A stretch of 18,835 nucleotides of DNA, from positions 1 through 18,835 of the forward strand of contig JBCCUL010000018.1 in the NCBI GenBank assembly GCA_039197065.1, written 5' to 3'. A model generated the notes under the pieces. The model ran no database searches. It was not told the origin of the DNA and saw only the letters and a list, made by a program, of their open reading frames with translations. The position numbers were made by a program, and so were the translations under genes. The stretch's first letter is position 1, and each line of letters starts with the position of its first letter. Shown here piece after piece: positions 14,478 through 18,835 of this stretch. This stretch comes from JANQPX01 sp039197065. Its GTDB lineage: Bacteria; Pseudomonadota; Alphaproteobacteria; Geminicoccales; Geminicoccaceae.

Positions 14478-15437
14478 GTGACCGGCCACGGCTACGAGGC
14501 GGGGCGTCTAGATCTGCCGTTCGTCGGTCACTGCACCTTCGGCAAGCGGGAACCGGTCACCGACTGGACGGCGATCGATGCGGACGCCGCCGTCCTCGGC
14601 GTGCCGTTCGACATGGGCACGCAATATCGCTCCGGCGCCCGCTTCGGCCCGCGGGCGATCCGGGAAGCCTCGACGCTCTTTTCCTTCGGCCACGCCGGCG
14701 CCTATGACCATGAGGACGATGTGGTCTACCTGCCGCTGGACAAGGTAAAGATCGTCGATGCCGGCGATGTGGACGTCATCCACACGGATACCGCGACCAG
14801 CCACGCCAACACCGAAACCGCGGTCCGAGCCCTTCTGAAAAGCGGGGCGCTTCCGGTCATCCTGGGCGGCGATCACTCCATCACCGCGCCGAATCTGGCG
14901 GCCTTTTCGGACCATGGCCCCATCCACATCATCCAGATCGACGCCCATCTCGATTTCGTCGATGAGCGCCATGGCGTGCGTTACGGCCACGGGAACCCCA
15001 TGCGCCGGGCCGCCGAGATGGCGCATGTCAGCGGCTTCACCCAACTCGGTATCCGCAATGTCTCCTCGACAGCGCGCGAGGGCTATGAGGACGCGCGCAA
15101 CAGAGGCTCCACCATCCTCTCCGTCCGCCAAGTCCGGGCCCTCGGGGCCCTCGCGGTTTTGGACCGAATCCCCGCGGGTGCGCGCTGTTACGTCACGATC
15201 GACATCGACGGCTTCGACCCCTCGATCGCGCCCGGCACGGGCACCCCCTCCCATGGCGGCTTTCTCTATTACGACGTCATGGAGATCCTCCAGGGCCTGG
15301 CCAAACGCCACGAAATCGTCGGCGTCGATCTGGTCGAGGTAGCCCCCGCCTACGACCCGGGCGGCGTCACCTCTTTCCTCGCCGCCCAGGTCCTCCTCAA
15401 TTTCCTCGGCTACATCTTCCACGCACGCGGAGTCTGA
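14478..15437 (+). CDS. Agmatinase-family ureohydrolase (binuclear manganese)
   Basis: A 319-aa arginase/agmatinase superfamily enzyme that hydrolyses a guanidino compound, releasing urea. All metal-ligand motifs are intact: GGDHS (130-134), DAHLD (155-159) and IDIDGFDPSIAPGTGTP (241-257), with the substrate-side GHGNPMRRA loop at 170-178. The C-terminal VDLVEVAPAYDPGG is typical of the agmatinase / guanidinobutyrase group. The start is GTG 14478 with a weak GGGG ribosome binding site; no better in-frame start exists. It lies 25 bp after the amidase and 5 bp before the binding-protein-like gene, so the three are likely co-transcribed. Members of this family act on agmatine, guanidinobutyrate, guanidinopropionate or guanidine, and the substrate cannot be chosen from sequence alone. 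No signal peptide, so cytoplasmic. Confidence 0.9.
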   Translation: MTGHGYEAGRLDLPFVGHCTFGKREPVTDWTAIDADAAVLGVPFDMGTQYRSGARFGPRAIREASTLFSFGHAGAYDHEDDVVYLPLDKVKIVDAGDVDVIHTDTATSHANTETAVRALLKSGALPVILGGDHSITAPNLAAFSDHGPIHIIQIDAHLDFVDERHGVRYGHGNPMRRAAEMAHVSGFTQLGIRNVSSTAREGYEDARNRGSTILSVRQVRALGALAVLDRIPAGARCYVTIDIDGFDPSIAPGTGTPSHGGFLYYDVMEILQGLAKRHEIVGVDLVEVAPAYDPGGVTSFLAAQVLLNFLGYIFHARGV

Positions 15438-15442
15438 AAAGG

Positions 15443-15961
15443 ATGCACCGGCGGCAAGTCCTAAAAACCGCGGCAGCGTCAAGCGCCTGGCTGCTAACCA
15501 GCGGCCATACTCCTTACAGGCAGTGGGATGTGTATCGGAAGAAACATCTCCTGATCGGCGCGAACAAGGCGGATCCGCCGACCTATGAACTCGGCAAGAA
15601 AATCGCCGAGCTGTTGGCGGCAGAGCTGCCGGAAAGCCGCGCACGCGTCGCACGCGCGCCCCATGCCTGGCGGCTCGCGAGCCTGATCACCAGTGATCAG
15701 ATCCAGCTCATTCTGCTGGGCGAGCAGGATCTGCAAGGCCTGCGCGATGGGAACAACGGCTTTGAGGCCTTCGGCCCGACAGCGCTTCGCGCTCTTTACC
15801 GTTTCGGCGATTACTGGCTGATCACGACGCCGGAATTTCCAGACGATCATGCAGTGCTGGTCACGGAAACGCTCGCGGAACACGGGTCAGGCCTTGCGAA
15901 AAGGCAGGGCTTTCCAGATCCAGACGGCCCGTTGGAAACCCATGCCGGCATCGTTCGTTAA
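15443..15961 (+). CDS. Tat-exported TAXI-like (TRAP receptor-like) protein, half length
   Basis: A 172-aa protein beginning MHRRQVLKTAAASSAWLLTS, a twin-arginine type signal. The mature part has the first-lobe pattern of TAXI/NMT1-like solute receptors: a strand HLLIGANKADPPTY, a helix ELGKKIAELLAAELPES, a second strand with a helix (WRLASLITSDQIQLILLGEQDL), and LRALYRFGDYWLITTPEFPD. Normal TAXI proteins are about 320 residues; this one has roughly one lobe and a short tail, with no visible lesion, so it looks like a genuine short form. Start ATG 15443 has GGAG inside the end of the ureohydrolase gene. It is the last gene of the amidase cassette. It could be an accessory ligand-binding protein or sensor component. 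Family assignment is tentative. Confidence 0.55.
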   Translation: MHRRQVLKTAAASSAWLLTSGHTPYRQWDVYRKKHLLIGANKADPPTYELGKKIAELLAAELPESRARVARAPHAWRLASLITSDQIQLILLGEQDLQGLRDGNNGFEAFGPTALRALYRFGDYWLITTPEFPDDHAVLVTETLAEHGSGLAKRQGFPDPDGPLETHAGIVR

Positions 15962-16074
15962 GATGATTTTTCATCGGGTGACGTAAGAAATAATTAACCT
16001 TGATCGCTCTATCGTTCCTGCATCGAGCCTGTCCGCCGCATTTCCATCTGCGGCCCTGATGCAAGGAGTTGACC

Positions 16075-16794
16075 ATGGCGTTCTCTTGGTTTCTTGGAAA
16101 GCGAAGGCATGAGACGGCCGGCGAACGGCATGCCGATGCTCTGGGCGATGTCGCCGCCACGATCCAGCTTCGTGTAGAAGATGGCCTCTTGATGGCCTTC
16201 GGTCCGGATGGCGATCCCATGCCGCCAGCGCTGGTGAAATCCCTTTGCGCTGACGATCCGAAGGGAACGCTGCAGCTGGAAAGCGGTGAAACCGTCGATC
16301 GGCGCTGCGTGCTGAACATCCTCGATGCTCAGCAAAAGGGACAGCTCGCCGACCATCCCGTCGATGGCTGGGTGGAAGCCATGCTCTGCCTCGGCGGCGC
16401 CTTCGAACCGACGCCGCCCCGGCTCTTGGACGACGAGCCGCTGGGCATCATGCCCAGCCGTCCCGAGAGGGGCGATGACGAGCCTGCGGCGAGCCAAACT
16501 GATCCCGAGACCGAGGTCCTGACACCGCTTGCCTTCGACGAGGCTGAGCGCCGCTCCATGGCCAAGGCGGACGCCGTCCTGGTCAAAGGCCTCCCGAAGG
16601 GAGTCAGCCTGTCATCAGGCCGTTACGACAAAGCGGTGGACGGCTGGATCCTCCTTCCGGGTCAACTGCCCTCACTGAAGGTTCAGCGCAGCGAGCAGGC
16701 CTCGAAAACGGCGGAGATCGACGTGATGGCCATCGCTCTGAAACAAAAGAACCGGCGCTGGTCGGTTACCATCAGGACGATGGAGCTGGCCTGA
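16075..16794 (+). CDS. Unrecognised protein with a C-terminal adhesin-repeat-like segment
   Basis: A 239-aa protein with no signal peptide or membrane helix. The start is ATG 16075, six bases after AAGGAGT; a TTG at 16069 is in frame but less likely. Residues 1-110 are a compact, mostly acidic region (DVAATIQLRVEDGLLMAF, VDGWVEAMLCLGGAFEP) that I do not recognise. Residues 111-160 are acidic and Pro-rich, probably a linker. Residues 161-225 read DAVLVKGLPKGVSLSSG, DGWILLPGQLPSLKV, then EIDVMAIA. This is the repeat pattern (xGLPxGVxLSxG, DGxWxLxPxQLxxLxV) seen in large VCBS/RTX-type adhesins, here as a single copy. The gene stands alone between opposite-strand and distant neighbours, and the hairpin repeat follows it. 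Real coding potential is well supported; function is unknown. Confidence 0.72.
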   Translation: MAFSWFLGKRRHETAGERHADALGDVAATIQLRVEDGLLMAFGPDGDPMPPALVKSLCADDPKGTLQLESGETVDRRCVLNILDAQQKGQLADHPVDGWVEAMLCLGGAFEPTPPRLLDDEPLGIMPSRPERGDDEPAASQTDPETEVLTPLAFDEAERRSMAKADAVLVKGLPKGVSLSSGRYDKAVDGWILLPGQLPSLKVQRSEQASKTAEIDVMAIALKQKNRRWSVTIRTMELA

Positions 16795-16826
16795 GATGGA
16801 CGGCAACACGTGTCAGGGCTTTTTCC

Positions 16827-16918
16827 GATCAAGTGGAACAACTTGATCGATAAGAAAATGCGACGAAACAAAGAGATAGAGCATCTGTTTCGATCGCTTA
16901 GGATCGGAAACTGCTCTA
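16827..16918. repeat. Double-hairpin palindromic intergenic repeat
   Basis: Two hairpins stand in tandem. First, GATCAAGT (16827-16834) pairs perfectly with ACTTGATC (16841-16848) around a six-base loop. Second, TAGAGCA (16877-16883) pairs with TGCTCTA (16912-16918), and inside it GTTTCGATC pairs with GATCGGAAAC with one bulge. The joining segment is A-rich (AAGAAAATGCG, AAACAAAGAGA). The layout resembles short repeats scattered between genes in rhizobial genomes, though only one copy is in this window. Its last three bases form the stop codon of the minus-strand aldolase gene, and it lies between two convergent genes, so it may act as a bidirectional terminator. Confidence 0.65.
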
Positions 16919-17662
16919 GTGCCGGTAGTCCGGCTCGTCCTCGTCGAGAATGCGCTTCAGTTCGGCAAAGTGCTTCTCGGCGACATCGGGATAGTCCGCC
17001 CATTGCTGCGCCGTTTTGCGCGCAACGTCATCAGACATCATGCGCAGCGGCTTTTGCGTCATATAGGCCGTGACCAGAGTCTGGGCGGCGCGCTCGATAT
17101 AGAAAAGCGCATCGAAGGCGCGCCCTACCGTCTCGCCGACAACCATGATGCCGTGATTGCCCATCATCAGCACCGACTTGTTGCCGAGCATGGCGGCGAT
17201 GCGGTCGCCCTCGTCATCGCCGAGCGCCATGCCCTCATAACCGTCGTCGAGCGATATCTGTTCGAAGAAACGCGCTGTCGTCTGATCGATCGGATAGATC
17301 GTGCTGTCGGCGAGCGACGCCAGGACGGTGGTGTATTTGGGATGCGCATGCAGCACGCAGCGCGCCTGCGGCAGGTTGGCATGGATGCGGCCGTGCAGGG
17401 TCCAGGCCGTCGGATCGGGCGCGCCTGGCCTGTTCATCGTCTCAGGGTCGTCAGCATCCAGCAGCAGCAGTTCGGAGGCCTTGATCCGACTGAAGTGACG
17501 GGCATCGGGGTTCATCAAAAATTGCCTGCCGTCACTGGCGACGGCGAGACTGAAATGATTGGCCACGCCTTCATGCATGTCGAGCCTTGCGGTCCAGCGA
17601 AAAGCTGCGGCAAGGTCGGCGCGTGCTTCCGAAAGCTCATGCTCATCGAGATAGGCAACCAT
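16916..17662 (-). CDS. Class II aldolase/adducin-family protein
   Basis: A 248-aa member of the family that includes L-fuculose-phosphate and L-ribulose-phosphate 4-epimerase enzymes, which use a divalent metal to make or break C-C bonds of sugar phosphates. Zn ligands are recognisable: HAHPKYTTVLA (His-x-His in the middle third) and a third His in MMGNHGIMVVGETVGRAF. MHEGVANHFSLAVASDGRQF and NPDARHFSRIKASELLLLD give the N-terminal substrate-phosphate part. The start is ATG 17662 (GTG 17665 immediately upstream is also possible), with GGGGGA about eight bases upstream. The stop TAG lies inside the palindromic repeat. The subgroup is common in alphaproteobacteria and mostly uncharacterised, so no substrate is proposed. 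It is separated from the oxidoreductase by 118 bp. Confidence 0.87.
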   Translation of the reverse strand: MVAYLDEHELSEARADLAAAFRWTARLDMHEGVANHFSLAVASDGRQFLMNPDARHFSRIKASELLLLDADDPETMNRPGAPDPTAWTLHGRIHANLPQARCVLHAHPKYTTVLASLADSTIYPIDQTTARFFEQISLDDGYEGMALGDDEGDRIAAMLGNKSVLMMGNHGIMVVGETVGRAFDALFYIERAAQTLVTAYMTQKPLRMMSDDVARKTAQQWADYPDVAEKHFAELKRILDEDEPDYRH

Positions 17663-17780
17663 CACGCGTTCCCCCTAAGGACTTGGCGAAGCCGGACAAG
17701 CTTTCATGTGTGCTCAGATTTTGGCGTGACGCAAGTGCGCGCAAGGCCAACATCATTACTTGATGTCGACCATCCGCCTC

Positions 17781-18791
17781 TCAGAGCTCCTCGTCCACAC
17801 TCAAGATGATCTTCCCGGTATTGGCACTGGCCTCCATCATCTCGTGAGCCTTGACGACCTCGTCGAGCGGTAGGACGTCGTGGATCACGGGCTTGAGCTT
17901 GCCCGATGCAAACAGGCCGAGCGCCTCGTTGCGGAACGCGTCGGTCAGATCGGTCTTCTCCTTCGTGGAACGGGCGCGAAGCACGGAGCCGATCACCCGC
18001 TGGCGCTTGACCATCATACGGCCGACATTGAGCTCGGCCTTGGCGCCGCCCATCAGGCCGATGATCACCAGGCGACCGTAGATGGCGAGGCATGTCATGT
18101 TCTGCGGAAGATAGCCGCCGCCGATATGGTCGAGGATGACGTCGGCGCCGCGCTTTTCGGTAATCTCGAGCACCCGGTCCGCAAAGTCCTCCTGCTTGTA
18201 GAGGATCGCGTGATCCGCCCCCAAGGCCTTGCAGGCTTCCGCTTTGTCCTCGCCACCGACGGTGACGATCACCTCCGATGGACCGAGTGCCTTGGCAAGC
18301 TGGATCGCCGCCGTGCCGACACCCGAAGCGCCGCCATGCATCAGCAGCGTTTCACCGGGTTTGAGGCCCGCTTCACGAAAGATATTGAGATAGGCGGTGA
18401 GGAACACTTCCGGGATTGCTGCGGCTTCGGTCATCGAGAAGCCTTCGGGCACCGCCATCAACGTGCCGACAGGCGCCTTGGCAAAGGCGGCGTAGCCACC
18501 GCCGCCGAGCAGCGTCATGACACGATCGCCGACCTTCCAGCCCTCGACGCCCTCGCCGAGCTTCTCGATCACGCCGACCGCTTCGAGCCCCATGATCTCG
18601 CTTTCGCCCGGCGGCGGCGGGTAAGCGCCCTTGCGTTGCATGGTGTCGGCGCGGTTCACGGCAGTGGCGGCGATGCGTATCAGGACCTCGCCTTCGCCGG
18701 ATTCCGGCATGGGCACCTCGCCAAGCTGCATCACCTCCGGACCGCCGTCGCCGCTGGTCACCACCGCCTTCACCATCGCCGCCGCACTCAT
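17781..18791 (-). CDS. NAD(P)H:quinone oxidoreductase, PIG3 type (medium-chain, zinc-free)
   Basis: A 336-aa quinone oxidoreductase of the MDR superfamily, which reduces quinones with NADPH. The N-terminal catalytic fold has VKAVVTSGDGGPEVMQLGEV, then TAVNRADTMQRKGAYPPPPG, typical of the TP53I3/PIG3 branch, and lacks the Cys/His zinc ligands of alcohol dehydrogenases. The Rossmann fold shows MHGGASGVGTAAIQLAKALG (about 150-170), GADHAILY, ILDHIGGGYL and GRLVIIGLMGG. The C-terminal KPVIHDVLPLDEVVKAHEMM with NTGKIIL is typical. The start is ATG 18791 with GGGGAGAGG upstream; an internal ATG six codons later is possible. Whether it shares a transcript with the downstream aldolase is unclear, since 118 bp separate them and no terminator is visible. 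Confidence 0.9.
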   Translation of the reverse strand: MSAAAMVKAVVTSGDGGPEVMQLGEVPMPESGEGEVLIRIAATAVNRADTMQRKGAYPPPPGESEIMGLEAVGVIEKLGEGVEGWKVGDRVMTLLGGGGYAAFAKAPVGTLMAVPEGFSMTEAAAIPEVFLTAYLNIFREAGLKPGETLLMHGGASGVGTAAIQLAKALGPSEVIVTVGGEDKAEACKALGADHAILYKQEDFADRVLEITEKRGADVILDHIGGGYLPQNMTCLAIYGRLVIIGLMGGAKAELNVGRMMVKRQRVIGSVLRARSTKEKTDLTDAFRNEALGLFASGKLKPVIHDVLPLDEVVKAHEMMEASANTGKIILSVDEEL

Positions 18792-18835
18792 CAGCCTCTC
18801 CCCTTCTAAACTCAGACCATCTTCGCCGTCCCAGG

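Noticed and set aside
14508..15653. Minus-strand 381-codon open frame antisense to the ureohydrolase
   Set aside because: Shadow of a gene with all catalytic motifs intact on the plus strand.
17880..18809. Plus-strand 309-codon open frame antisense to the quinone oxidoreductase
   Set aside because: Shadow frame, His/Arg-rich, no start signal or domain.
1..18835. CRISPR array, prophage genes, complete insertion sequence or rRNA
   Set aside because: No regularly spaced direct repeats, no phage or transposase proteins and no rRNA-like sequence were found on either strand.

Overview
The window looks like a chromosome of a Hyphomicrobiales (Rhizobiales-type) alphaproteobacterium. The evidence is a malonate operon in the rhizobial order matPQMAB with a divergent GntR regulator, high G+C coding sequence, frequent GTG starts with Shine-Dalgarno sites, and a rhizobial-style double-hairpin intergenic repeat. 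The genus cannot be fixed from the sequence alone.

Left part (1 to about 6220), probably acquired DNA. It holds the C-terminal half of an EamA/DMT exporter, a decayed gene for a Cys-rich exported protein (amber codon plus a one-base frameshift), a TetR regulator translationally coupled to a membrane di-iron fatty-acid-hydroxylase-family protein, and a divergent pair made of a periplasmic YHS-domain protein and a LysR-type regulator. The region ends at 6222-6269 in a precise 3'-half copy of a tRNA-Arg(CCU) gene with CCA, the usual footprint of integration into a tRNA gene. The orientation places the inserted DNA to the left and the ancestral chromosome to the right. No integrase is visible, so the other end must lie outside the window.

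Middle part (6466 to 12979), malonate module. On the minus strand, matP-matQ-matM (TRAP transporter), matA (malonyl-CoA decarboxylase) and matB (malonyl-CoA synthetase) form one tightly packed operon. Malonate is imported, ligated to CoA and decarboxylated to acetyl-CoA. A hairpin after matP may set the receptor to permease ratio. matR (GntR/FCD) diverges from matP, and a TTGTATACAA palindrome lies in the shared intergenic region.

Right of matR (13193 to 15961), plus strand: an exported FmdA/AmdA-type amidase, an agmatinase-family ureohydrolase and a half-length Tat-exported binding-protein-like protein form a compact cassette. The substrate is unknown. Its position beside the malonate operon suggests, without proving, that it releases malonate or nitrogen from an amide or guanidino compound.

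Far right: an unrecognised 239-aa protein ending in an adhesin-repeat-like segment, a palindromic repeat whose last arm supplies the stop codon of a class II aldolase-family gene, and a PIG3-type quinone oxidoreductase.

The strongest leads are the four-box OxyR-like site (4989-5025) next to a LysR regulator that keeps one OxyR-like cysteine, the tRNA-Arg attachment scar, a perfect 20-bp palindrome covering the TetR start codon, and the uncharacterised amidase/ureohydrolase/binding-protein cassette.
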